This document shows positions 5,926 to 12,018 of a stretch of DNA of 36,949 nt, piece by piece. Both the position numbers and the translations under genes were made by a program. Under the pieces are notes generated by a model. The model made no database searches, was not told where the DNA came from, and saw nothing but the letters and a program-made list of their open reading frames with translations. The stretch comes from a virus: IMG/VR virus record IMGVR_UViG_3300034012_000707, positions 1 to 36,949 of that record; one strand, written 5' to 3'. Each line of letters begins with the position of its first letter. The first letter of the stretch is position 1.

Positions 5926-6698
5926 TAGCCCTCCAGCAGATCTTGGTGGGGCGTAATGTCGATCTCTCGCTTATTGCCAAAGATGACATCAATAGCATTC
6001 TTGTAGTGATTGTCTTTTCTTATGTCGTCAGTTATCCACTCGGCCTTAAATCCAGCCCATCCTCGCTCGCATGAAAGCTGAAAGACTTCAGCGATAGTCA
6101 TGCCGGCCGACTTAGCCTCTCTTTTCAAGCCTTCAAATGCTGCGGCTGTAAGCGGAGCCCTTTTCTGTTTTCGCAGCTCTTTGTAAGATCTCCAGAGAAC
6201 ATCAGAAACACCTTCTGGCTTCTCGACAATAATGTTTTTAATCTTATTTGAAGATGAAGATGAAGAAGAAGATGAAGGGGTTGGTTTTTGTTTAACCTCT
6301 TTTATAACCTCATGGTTATCCTCAAGGTTAACCTTACCCTTAGAAACAAGAGCTGGATTACCACCCTTTTTCCCGCCTAAAGCCCTGATTTCTCTAAGAT
6401 TTTCATCACGAATCATGCGCCGCGAGCATATAGAACCATCTTCGGCTACGTCATAAACGCCAGCAACCTTTAATTCGTTAAGCCAAGCGTTAACAACCTC
6501 AAGGGTCTCACCAACCATACGGGCAAGGTTATCTGGAAGGATAACCTTATCGCCAACCTTAAGGTGACCGTAAGGTTTACCTTCGTGCATAAAGCAGATC
6601 ATGTCAATCCAAAGCCCTCGGGCTCCAGTAGAGCAGGATCTAAGGCCTGTATCTCTTAACCAATCTGCCGGGTAAAACTGAAAGGAAGGCCTTTTCAT
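5925..6698 (-). CDS. replication initiator-like protein (O-like)
   Basis: This 257-residue protein starts with a conserved phage domain (SFQFYPADWLRDTGLRSCST, ARGLWIDMICFMHEG, about residues 5-110) that looks like a winged-helix DNA-binding region of DUF1376/replication-protein type. A nine-serine run (about residues 143-151) links it to a C-terminal helical domain (KELRKQKRAPLTAAAFEGLK, AGMTIAEVFQLSCERGWAGF). This arrangement, upstream of a P-like gene, fits an origin-binding initiator like lambda O, whose origin usually lies inside the gene. The serine linker DNA is a candidate variable site. No clear iterons were found by eye. Confidence 0.65.
   Translation of the reverse strand: MKRPSFQFYPADWLRDTGLRSCSTGARGLWIDMICFMHEGKPYGHLKVGDKVILPDNLARMVGETLEVVNAWLNELKVAGVYDVAEDGSICSRRMIRDENLREIRALGGKKGGNPALVSKGKVNLEDNHEVIKEVKQKPTPSSSSSSSSSNKIKNIIVEKPEGVSDVLWRSYKELRKQKRAPLTAAAFEGLKREAKSAGMTIAEVFQLSCERGWAGFKAEWITDDIRKDNHYKNAIDVIFGNKREIDITPHQDLLEG
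6249..6275 (-). repeat. TCT/TCA trinucleotide run encoding nine serines
   Basis: Nine consecutive serine codons (TCA and TCT, coding strand minus) form an imperfect trinucleotide tract in the O-like gene. Slippage here would change linker length by whole residues without breaking the frame. Confidence 0.8.
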
Positions 6699-7135
6699 TT
6701 AGCTTTCCCTTCTTCTTTATTCAAATAAAAATTCCAAGCCGCATGAAAGAACTGTCTTGCGCTTTTACCTAGCTCGTATACAAGTTTTGCGTTTGGATTG
6801 TCTTCGGGTAAAGAAACGCTTACGGCCTGGAAGCCAGCAATCAAAAAAGCCGTTTCATTTCTAAATGCTGGCTCGTCAGGAAGCCTTGAGATAATTTCGT
6901 TTAGCAAGTCAGAGCTGTCGTGGAAAACTTTATGGCAGGTCTCACACAAGCAAGCTAACTGCTCATTTTCGTAATCCCATACATCGCGGTTACATATGTA
7001 TTGCTTGTGATGTACATGCAATGTTTTCTCGCCGCTCTTACAGACGCTGCATAAAAAATCATTAGCCTGAAAAACTTCAAGACGTTTTTTTTGCCATCTC
7101 GGATCGAGATATTGGCTGCGATAAGACTTCGCCAT
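6695..7135 (-). CDS. HNH-type endonuclease
   Basis: This 146-residue protein has the zinc-HNH core: CSVCK, then LHVHHKQYICNRDVWDYENE, then CLCETCHKVFH. Two CxxC pairs bind zinc, VHH supplies the first catalytic histidines, and N and the last H follow. I chose the ATG at 7135 because GAGAGG stands 6 nt upstream; an in-frame GTG at 7165 has no good site. The C-terminal 80 residues are helical and unrecognised. Phage HNH proteins may serve replication, recombination or packaging; here it sits first upstream of the replication genes. Confidence 0.8.
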   Translation of the reverse strand: MAKSYRSQYLDPRWQKKRLEVFQANDFLCSVCKSGEKTLHVHHKQYICNRDVWDYENEQLACLCETCHKVFHDSSDLLNEIISRLPDEPAFRNETAFLIAGFQAVSVSLPEDNPNAKLVYELGKSARQFFHAAWNFYLNKEEGKAK

Positions 7136-7250
7136 TTTTGACCTCTCTTCAAAAGGTGCCTTCACTGATGATGCAAAGGGCAGGCGGGTGAAGAATCCGC
7201 TTTTCCCCCCGTCGGGGTATCCCTTGCCGTTACTACTCTAGCATCTTAGA
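7136..7250. other. 115-nt intergenic region with possible folded RNA
   Basis: This is the longest internal gap, in an otherwise overlapping gene run. GCAAAGGG (7173-7180) can pair with CCCTTGC (7221-7227, one bulge), enclosing two short hairpins (GCGG 7184-7187 with CCGC 7197-7200; CCCC 7207-7210 with GGGG 7214-7217), a three-way-junction-like layout. No T-run follows on either strand, so it is not a simple terminator. It also carries the GAGAGG site of the HNH gene. It may be a leader RNA or regulatory element. Confidence 0.35.
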
Positions 7251-7565
7251 TTAAAAATCCACAATCTTGCAAGTCCATCCTGCCTTTAGCTTCCCCCATC
7301 CGTGAACGGTGATTTTCCAGCCTGCCGCCAGGATCGTAGACAAATGCTCGGATTCTTGTATCTTGGTTACCCTAGCAGCAACATTACCTCGGCTCGTGGT
7401 CTGTACCAGTAGCGTCTCACCGGCTTTTATAGCCAGTATGTCGCCTATGCCAAATAGGTCTTGCCTGATCTTGGCATGTGGATTCCAGCGCTCGACAATC
7501 TGGCAGAGATAGCCTTCAGATCTGAGTTTTTCTAGTGATCGTTGTGTTGGTGATTTACCGCTCAT
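7251..7565 (-). CDS. PD-(D/E)XK nuclease-like protein
   Basis: This 104-residue protein matches the layout of small VRR-NUC/Holliday-resolvase-like phage proteins: a basic N-terminal helix (RSLEKLRSEGYLCQIVERW), then RQDLFGIGDILAIKAGETLL, followed by VQTTSRGNVAARVTKI. In this fold the aspartate of GDILAI is a metal ligand, and the usual E/D-x-K on the next strand is here Q-T-T, a variant seen in some relatives. It is the first gene of the leftward operon, beginning opposite the plus-strand recombination genes. Nuclease activity is inferred from the fold pattern only. Confidence 0.6.
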   Translation of the reverse strand: MSGKSPTQRSLEKLRSEGYLCQIVERWNPHAKIRQDLFGIGDILAIKAGETLLVQTTSRGNVAARVTKIQESEHLSTILAAGWKITVHGWGKLKAGWTCKIVDF

Positions 7566-7652
7566 CTGCTGGTTACCGCCTTTCGTCTGCCCGTGTGCAT
7601 AAGTCTAAGATACCTGTTCTATAGTCAAGTTTCTTACTTAACGGAGTTTTAC
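7566..7652. promoter_or_regulatory. divergent early promoter/operator region
   Basis: The 87 nt between two divergent gene sets should hold promoters for both directions. On the minus strand TTGACT (7628-7623) with TAGACT about 15 nt downstream is a weak sigma70-like candidate. On the plus strand TATAGT (7620-7625) could be a -10 box, with no good -35. An imperfect inverted repeat, TCAAGT-n5-ACTTAA (7625-7641), overlaps both and looks like an operator. Boxes were judged by eye. Confidence 0.45.
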
Positions 7653-7730
7653 ATGAGGAAAATAGAATGGATAGCTTTCGTAGCGTTAGGGATGTTTTAC
7701 GGGTTCCTGCTGTTCCTGTTCGTGAGGTGA
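7653..7730 (+). CDS. 25-residue membrane peptide
   Basis: A short reading frame encodes 25 residues: a charged start (MRKIEWI) then one strongly hydrophobic segment (AFVALGMFYGFLLFLFV) ending in Arg, as expected for a single-span membrane peptide. GGAG lies 6 nt before the ATG. Its end contains the GAGGTGA ribosome binding site of the ERF gene, whose ATG is 2 nt after the stop, so the two are probably coupled. Phages often carry such tiny membrane peptides; function unknown. Confidence 0.65.
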   Translation: MRKIEWIAFVALGMFYGFLLFLFVR

Positions 7731-7732
7731 CT

Positions 7733-8332
7733 ATGAACGTCTACAACTTAATTGCCAAAGTCTCTGCTGACCTTTGCCAGCAAGGCATCGCTAAAGACCG
7801 CAGAAACACTCAGCAGGGATACGGGTTTCGCGGCATAGATGATGTCTACAACGCGCTTGCTCCGATCATCAGTAAACACGGTTTGGTAATCCTGCCTCGC
7901 GTTATTAGCCGTGAGGTTAGCGAGCGCATGGGAAAAAGCGGATCTTCGCTGTTCTATGTCGTGGTCGAGGTTGAGTTCGATTTTGTCTCGTCGCATGACG
8001 GAACTAAACACACAGTTAAGACGTTTGGTGAAGCGATGGACTCTGGCGACAAAGCAACAAATAAAGCTATGTCGGCAGCTTATAAGTACGCGGCGTTCCA
8101 AGCGTTTTGTATTCCGACAGAAGGCGATAATGACGCTGACGCAACCACGCACGAAGTAAAGGCGCATACGCCAGAATTTACCGACAAACTGATGCTGATT
8201 GCTGGAGCCACAAAAGAAACACTGAGGGAAGTCTACGAAGCGTTACACACGGAATACAAAGGCCAGCCTGAGCTACAGAAAGCAATTGTTGCGGCTAAAG
8301 ATCAACGCAAAACTGCATTAGGCATTAAGTAA
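7733..8332 (+). CDS. erf: ERF-family single-strand annealing protein
   Basis: This 199-residue protein belongs to the ERF family of phage annealing proteins, which pair complementary single strands during recombination and genome circularisation. The family signature is clear in residues 1-130: a YGFRGIDDVYNALAPIISKHG block, a beta-rich centre, then GEAMDSGDKATNKAMSAAYK and the FCIPTEGDNDAD end. The C-terminal 60 residues are helical and variable, as usual. I chose the ATG at 7733 with GAGGTGA just upstream, rather than an earlier in-frame ATG (7667) that would overlap the membrane peptide. It heads the set with SSB and the YqaJ nuclease. Confidence 0.9.
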   Translation: MNVYNLIAKVSADLCQQGIAKDRRNTQQGYGFRGIDDVYNALAPIISKHGLVILPRVISREVSERMGKSGSSLFYVVVEVEFDFVSSHDGTKHTVKTFGEAMDSGDKATNKAMSAAYKYAAFQAFCIPTEGDNDADATTHEVKAHTPEFTDKLMLIAGATKETLREVYEALHTEYKGQPELQKAIVAAKDQRKTALGIK

Positions 8333-8646
8333 TGTCACCCAACAAAGCAGTTGAGTTTATCTACAAGAACTCCGAGCTGATTGCCAAGGCAAAAGCAGAG
8401 CGCGTTTATCTTGAAGAATTTCGTAAGGTAAAAAAAGCCCTGCTTATGCAAGACATGGAAGGATCGGTTGCAGCTCAAGAACGTGACGCTTACGCGCATG
8501 AGGATTACCAAGAGCTTCTGAAAGAGCTTAAAAAGGCCGTGGAACAAGAAGAAGCTCTAAGATGGAAGATGATCTCAGCCCAAGCTCACATCGAAGTCTG
8601 GAGGTCTCAGGAAGCGTCTAACAGAGCGGAGATGAAACTTGTATAG
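8332..8646 (+). CDS. conserved phage helical protein
   Basis: This 104-residue protein belongs to a family I recall as common next to phage annealing and exonuclease genes, without an assigned function. It is mostly helical, with the typical KAERVYLEEFRKVKKALLMQ block and a closing IEVWRSQEASNRAEM. Its ATG shares the A of the ERF stop (TAATG), implying coupled translation. Position in the recombination operon suggests a helper role there, which is unproven. Confidence 0.7.
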   Translation: MSPNKAVEFIYKNSELIAKAKAERVYLEEFRKVKKALLMQDMEGSVAAQERDAYAHEDYQELLKELKKAVEQEEALRWKMISAQAHIEVWRSQEASNRAEMKLV

Positions 8647-8926
8647 AAACCAAAAACTACTGGAAACCGTTCGTGAGTTTGAGTGTGTTTTGTGCGGCGC
8701 GGAAGATGGAACCGTCGTAGCCGCGCATTCCAACCAGCTACGTGACGGGAAAGGCAAAGGGATAAAGGCGCACGATTACAGAATAGCCGCCTTGTGTTAT
8801 CGGTGTCACATGGCTATAGATCAAGGTCATCGGATGAACAAACAAGAGAAAGAAGCAATGTGGGAAGAAGCCCACCGCAAAACAATCGGGTTTTTATTTG
8901 AAAGAGGAAAGTTATGGGTTCAGTAA
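8639..8926 (+). CDS. HNH-superfamily nuclease-like protein (DUF968/DUF1364/Ref type)
   Basis: This 95-residue protein starts at a TTG, preceded by GGAG at 7 nt; no ATG fits. Two Cys pairs (CVLCG near the start and CYRCH later) surround VVAAHSNQLRDGKGKGIKAH and DYRIAALC, a layout of the small HNH-like nucleases found in lambdoid recombination regions (DUF968, DUF1364, the RecA-dependent Ref nuclease). I cannot decide which subfamily. It overlaps both neighbours, between the helical protein and SSB, which fits a recombination or DNA-processing role. Confidence 0.7.
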   Translation: MYRNQKLLETVREFECVLCGAEDGTVVAAHSNQLRDGKGKGIKAHDYRIAALCYRCHMAIDQGHRMNKQEKEAMWEEAHRKTIGFLFERGKLWVQ

Positions 8927-9285
8927 ATAAAGCGATCATCATCGGCAACGCTGGCAAAGATCCAGAGACCAAATACACGGATGCTGGGGTTGCGGTTTGT
9001 ACTCTGGTGTTAGCAACGAAACATTCTTGGAAGCAGCAAGACGGTACGCGCCAGGAAAAGACAGAATGGCATCGCGTTGTCTTCTGGGGAAAATTAGCCG
9101 AGATCGTCGATAAATATGTAAAGAAAGGATCTCAGGTTTACGTCGAGGGAAGAATAGAAACTCGAAAATGGACAGATAAAAACGGTCACGACAAGTACAC
9201 CACCGAGATCGTTGCTGACCAGATGCAGATGTTAAGCGGCAGAACTAAAGCCGAGGTCGATAACGATGATGAGGTTCCGTTCTGA
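8914..9285 (+). CDS. ssb: single-stranded DNA-binding protein
   Basis: This 123-residue protein is a bacterial-type SSB with one OB fold covering residues 3-105 (NKAIIIGNAGKDPETKYTD, EWHRVVFWGKLAEIVDKYVK, KGSQVYVEGRIETRKW, TEIVADQMQML). The short linker ends in an acidic tip DNDDEVPF, the motif by which SSB binds host repair and replication proteins. GAGG is placed before the ATG. It coats single strands in replication and recombination, and sits between the nuclease-like protein and the YqaJ exonuclease. Confidence 0.95.
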   Translation: MGSVNKAIIIGNAGKDPETKYTDAGVAVCTLVLATKHSWKQQDGTRQEKTEWHRVVFWGKLAEIVDKYVKKGSQVYVEGRIETRKWTDKNGHDKYTTEIVADQMQMLSGRTKAEVDNDDEVPF

Positions 9286-9875
9286 TGGAGCAGGGAACCG
9301 AGGAATGGAAACTTGCTCGGCTCGGGAAAGTGACAGCTTCCCGTGTCTCCGCTGCCCGAGCAAAAAAAGGAACGGCAACTCGAGCCGACTACATTGCAGA
9401 CATCATTACAGAGCGTCTTACAGGCTCACCAATTGAGTCTTATACAAATGCGTACATGGAGTGGGGAACGGCCAACGAACCGCTTGCTCGAGCCGCATAT
9501 GAGATCAAAACGGGCATCTGGGTCGAGCAGGTTGCCATCGTCAATCACCCGACGATTCCAAACTTTGCAGCATCGCCTGATGGTTTGGTATGGACAGATG
9601 GCTTACTGGAAATCAAATGCCCTAAAACATCCACGCATTTAGGCTGGATGATGAAAGGAACCGTACCTTCTGAACACAAAAATCAGCTGCTTGCACAGCT
9701 CGCATGTACAGGTAGAGAGTGGGTTGATTTTGTATCGTTTGATCCACGGCTGCCCGAGCATCTCCAGTTGTTTGTTGTTCGTTTTCAACCAGAGCGCAAA
9801 GACATTGAAGACTTAGAGAAAGACGTAATGACTTTTTTAACAGAAGTTGACACAATGCAAAGGAAATTAGGATGA
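9285..9875 (+). CDS. YqaJ/lambda-exonuclease-like recombinase nuclease
   Basis: This 196-residue protein is a YqaJ-family nuclease like lambda Exo, which resects one strand of double-stranded ends to feed the annealing protein. It begins with the family motif GTEEWKLARLGKVTASRV. It then shows YMEWGTANEPLARAAYE, the metal-site stretch FAASPDGLV, and GLLEIKCPK (E-x-K), followed by HKNQLLAQLACTGREWVDF. Together these give the D...ExK pattern of PD-(D/E)XK nucleases. The ATG shares bases with the ssb stop codon (TGATG). With ERF and SSB it completes an exonuclease-annealase pair. Confidence 0.92.
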   Translation: MEQGTEEWKLARLGKVTASRVSAARAKKGTATRADYIADIITERLTGSPIESYTNAYMEWGTANEPLARAAYEIKTGIWVEQVAIVNHPTIPNFAASPDGLVWTDGLLEIKCPKTSTHLGWMMKGTVPSEHKNQLLAQLACTGREWVDFVSFDPRLPEHLQLFVVRFQPERKDIEDLEKDVMTFLTEVDTMQRKLG

Positions 9876-10063
9876 GCTGGAGAGAGTTAATTGCAGAGCA
9901 AAGAACCCCCAGAACCTTCAAGCCCGTCGAGGAGATCTGGCGACAGTACGGTTGGAAGCCGCCCTCAACCGAATGCGAAGACACCATCGAAAAACATAAA
10001 GCATTTCGAGCCTGGAGCCTCGGAGAACTGGTTGTCGATCATCAAGGAAGTCAAGAGCAGTGA
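9872..10063 (+). CDS. small hypothetical protein
   Basis: This 63-residue protein starts MSWRELIAEQRTPRTFKPVE with EEIWRQYGWKPPSTE in the middle, a compact tryptophan-rich motif. The ATG overlaps the YqaJ stop (ATGA). The last 10 residues or so overlap the next gene in another frame and look less constrained. I see no catalytic motif. A frameshift joining it to the next gene is possible but not needed, since the next gene has its own ribosome binding site. Confidence 0.55.
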   Translation: MSWRELIAEQRTPRTFKPVEEIWRQYGWKPPSTECEDTIEKHKAFRAWSLGELVVDHQGSQEQ

Positions 10064-10247
10064 TCGACAGGAAATTGCGGCAGCTTATGAGAAAGTTATG
10101 CCGCTGGTCGTCGAGGATTGGGCTCACTGGCTTTTGTCGAAGCCTAAGACTCGGCGGCTTCCGCTCATCGAGCAGATAGCAAAACACCACGGCGAGAGCG
10201 TCGGCCAAATGGTCAAAGACGCTCTTATCCGGCTGAATAAAGCATAG
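10032..10247 (+). CDS. small helical hypothetical protein
   Basis: I propose a TTG start at 10032 with GGAG 6 nt upstream, giving 71 residues (MSIIKEVKSSDRQEIAAAYE at the start, KTRRLPLIEQIAKHHGESVG later). The frame stays open upstream to 9891, but that part is proline- and serine-rich and is the shadow of the preceding gene. It ends 23 nt inside the lysozyme gene on the other strand. Function unknown; the sequence is helical and basic at the end. Confidence 0.5.
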   Translation: MSIIKEVKSSDRQEIAAAYEKVMPLVVEDWAHWLLSKPKTRRLPLIEQIAKHHGESVGQMVKDALIRLNKA

Positions 10248-10698
10248 ATTCATCACGCCGACGCTTTACCAATCCTGGTAACTCTTTGCCAGCAGCTTTT
10301 GTCCACATCATGAAGGCTTGCGCAGCTCCAGCGTAATCACCACGGTTATGCCGCATTCGGATCGTCGATCTTTGAAGGTTCCCTAATCCAACATTGAACC
10401 CAAAGCTGGCGAGTGCATCAGCGCGATTAGGAGTAAGGCTAGCAGGACATAATCGGCGAACGCCAGCCTCAAATGTCTGTAAATCCGCCGCCAGAATCTC
10501 ATCGACTTCTGCCATCGTGAGCGTTCGATCCCATCCGCTTGGGATCGGTAAAGAGAGTCTCTCTTCATACTTCACCCTTATGTGTGATGGGTCGATAACG
10601 TGGCCTACGCCGATTGTCCACAATCTCGCCGGGCAGCGGTAAGGTCTAAGCCTTACACCTTCGTGATGCTTGAGCATCTCAAGAGACTTACTTTGCAA
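10225..10698 (-). CDS. T4-type lysozyme (GH24 endolysin)
   Basis: This endolysin cuts the glycan strands of peptidoglycan at the end of infection. With a TTG start at 10698 (GGAAG 8 nt upstream) it has 157 residues, the usual GH24 length. The catalytic region is MLKHHEGVRLRPYRCPARLW followed by TIGVGH. E13 and T28 hold the positions of T4 lysozyme E11 and T26, but position 22, where T4 has D20, is Cys. Glu-Cys-Thr versions are known among phage endolysins. The SFGFNVGLGNLQRST motif and the closing GLVKRRRDE block are typical. No signal peptide is visible, so release depends on the holin encoded next to it. Confidence 0.9.
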   Translation of the reverse strand: MQSKSLEMLKHHEGVRLRPYRCPARLWTIGVGHVIDPSHIRVKYEERLSLPIPSGWDRTLTMAEVDEILAADLQTFEAGVRRLCPASLTPNRADALASFGFNVGLGNLQRSTIRMRHNRGDYAGAAQAFMMWTKAAGKELPGLVKRRRDESMLYSAG

Positions 10699-11170
10699 AT
10701 GCTCGGCTTCCGAAATGGAATGCAATGATTGCAGCCCAGATCTGCTGCGTCTCATCATCCCAAAGCTGATTCAGCATTTGATCAAACGGTACGTTCATTG
10801 TCCACGCGTACCAAAAGCCAGCAACATCCACAAAGACTAGTAGCGCAAACATGCCGTAAGTAATTACCGGTCTAACAAGGGCTCGGAGATTCTTTACCCA
10901 CTGCGAAACCCCGTCGCCAAGGGCTATATCGTGCGCGTAGAGCGCTTTCATCTCGTCTGCTTGCGCTTGTATTTGTACTTGCTCCGTTCGTATTTCCTCG
11001 ACCCTTTGCTGAGCTGCAAAGCCCTCTTTTGCAAGCTCTAGCTCACGCTCGATCTGCATCTGTGCAAGCTGTAGCTCGTGAGCCTTATCTTTGGAGTCTT
11101 GCCAAATATCGAGCAACCTGGGAACTCCGCCCGCCAGAAAAGAAAGAAGCGACGAAAGCAAAGTCATCAT
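10688..11170 (-). CDS. holin (3TM family)
   Basis: This 160-residue protein matches the three-transmembrane holin family: a hydrophobic start (LLSSLLSFLAGGVPRLLDIW), a long charged coiled middle (about residues 25-85, ELQLAQMQIERELELAKEGF), then LRALVRPVITYGMFALLVFV and a C-terminal WAAIIAFHFGSRAF. Holins time lysis by opening the inner membrane so the lysozyme can reach the wall. It overlaps the lysozyme start by 11 nt and the upstream membrane protein by ATGA, forming a lysis cassette. Starts at 11170 and 11167 are both possible. Confidence 0.85.
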   Translation of the reverse strand: MMTLLSSLLSFLAGGVPRLLDIWQDSKDKAHELQLAQMQIERELELAKEGFAAQQRVEEIRTEQVQIQAQADEMKALYAHDIALGDGVSQWVKNLRALVRPVITYGMFALLVFVDVAGFWYAWTMNVPFDQMLNQLWDDETQQIWAAIIAFHFGSRAFAK

Positions 11171-11436
11171 TTTTTGGTTAACCTTTCGCGCTCTTCTAAA
11201 AGCCTGACTTTGACTTGCAGCTCGTTGATATGGTGCATCAGTTGCTCTTTCTGCATTGCTCGTTTCTCTGCGCTGATCGGGCTGTCAGTAGGAACGCCTT
11301 CCTTCGTGATAAGCGCCGGCATTGAGCCCTCTATCTTTGTCAGCCTCGTTGAGAAGTCTGCAACCTGACCTAGTAACCAAGCAAGCGAAGCAACGATTAC
11401 GGGAATGACTGCCTTAAGAACGTCTGACCAATTCAT
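11167..11436 (-). CDS. membrane-anchored coiled-coil protein, lysis cassette
   Basis: This 89-residue protein has one N-terminal membrane segment (about residues 7-26, LKAVIPVIVASLAWLLGQVA) followed by a charged C-terminal coiled coil (HHINELQVKVRLLEERERLT). This layout resembles small holin-accessory or spanin-like proteins, but there is no lipobox or second spanin partner in view, so I do not call it a spanin. It is coupled by ATGA overlap to the genes on both sides. Confidence 0.6.
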   Translation of the reverse strand: MNWSDVLKAVIPVIVASLAWLLGQVADFSTRLTKIEGSMPALITKEGVPTDSPISAEKRAMQKEQLMHHINELQVKVRLLEERERLTKK

Positions 11437-11672
11437 TTATCTTGCTTATGGTCTAGCTTGTCAAAGATCTTAGCGAGCATGTTTTTTATGTCGCTGATGT
11501 CTTTTTCGTAATCAGGCTTTAGAACATAAGCGTGAGGTAAGCCTTTCTCTAGGTCTCTCAAGTCCTTCTGGAGCTCTTGCTGTGCTTCCCACATCACGCG
11601 GAAGAACCAACCAAAAGCAGTGCACAAAATGCCAAAGACAGCGTTAAGGAGCGTTTGAGAGTCCATTTTCAA
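11433..11672 (-). CDS. small membrane-anchored coiled-coil protein
   Basis: This 79-residue protein has a hydrophobic N-terminal segment (LLNAVFGILCTAFGWFFRVM), then a helical tail ending DISDIKNMLAKIFDKLDHKQ. The tail block resembles a small family next to phage lysis genes that I recall but cannot name. Starts at 11672 or 11666 both fit. It overlaps the preceding gene by roughly 25 nt. A role in lysis timing is inferred from topology and position only. Confidence 0.6.
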   Translation of the reverse strand: MKMDSQTLLNAVFGILCTAFGWFFRVMWEAQQELQKDLRDLEKGLPHAYVLKPDYEKDISDIKNMLAKIFDKLDHKQDK

Positions 11673-12018
11673 CCCATGTCAAAGTTGCCTCATCCCAACT
11701 ATACATTTTGCCATCGGAAGGCATTGCTACCGGAGGCTCCCACTGAGCGTCTGCGTTAAGCGTCCAACTAGCAAAAGGTTGTGGTGGCACGAAGGCGTCA
11801 ATGTCTGCTCGGTAGGTGTAGCCAATCCCTGCGTAATTTTTCCTGATGTTGCCGTTGTAGCTGGTCTGCTTCCAAGTGCCGCCAAGAATCTTCTCAAGAT
11901 GCGCTGCGCCGATGTGTTCTTTCTCAACGCCAGAAGCATCAGACATGTCCTTGTTATCAACGACAACCACTTGGGTTACAACGTTGTTCTCATCAATCTT
12001 TGCGTAGTGTCCCATCAC
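11644..12018 (-). CDS. small virion-associated-type protein of environmental phages
   Basis: This 124-residue protein begins MGHYAKIDENNVVTQVVVVD and carries GTWKQTSYNGNIRKNYAGIG, then PPQPFASWTLNADAQWEPPV and YSWDEATLTWVEN. I recall the same blocks in many marine and freshwater phage genomes, usually near tail-fibre genes; the function has not been defined. The protein is soluble and beta-rich. It follows the oxygenase gene with an ATGA overlap. Confidence 0.7.
   Translation of the reverse strand: MMGHYAKIDENNVVTQVVVVDNKDMSDASGVEKEHIGAAHLEKILGGTWKQTSYNGNIRKNYAGIGYTYRADIDAFVPPQPFASWTLNADAQWEPPVAMPSDGKMYSWDEATLTWVENGLSNAP

Noticed and set aside
7205-7217. CCCC-GTC-GGGG hairpin as an intrinsic terminator
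   Set aside because: The stem is only 4 bp and no T-run follows on either strand.
7667-7732. Earlier ATG for erf at 7667
   Set aside because: It would overlap the membrane peptide frame, has no ribosome binding site, and the added residues do not match ERF proteins; the ATG at 7733 has GAGGTGA.
11167-11672. Spanin pair (i-spanin/o-spanin)
   Set aside because: Both small proteins have one membrane segment and a coiled coil, but no lipobox-containing o-spanin was found in either frame.
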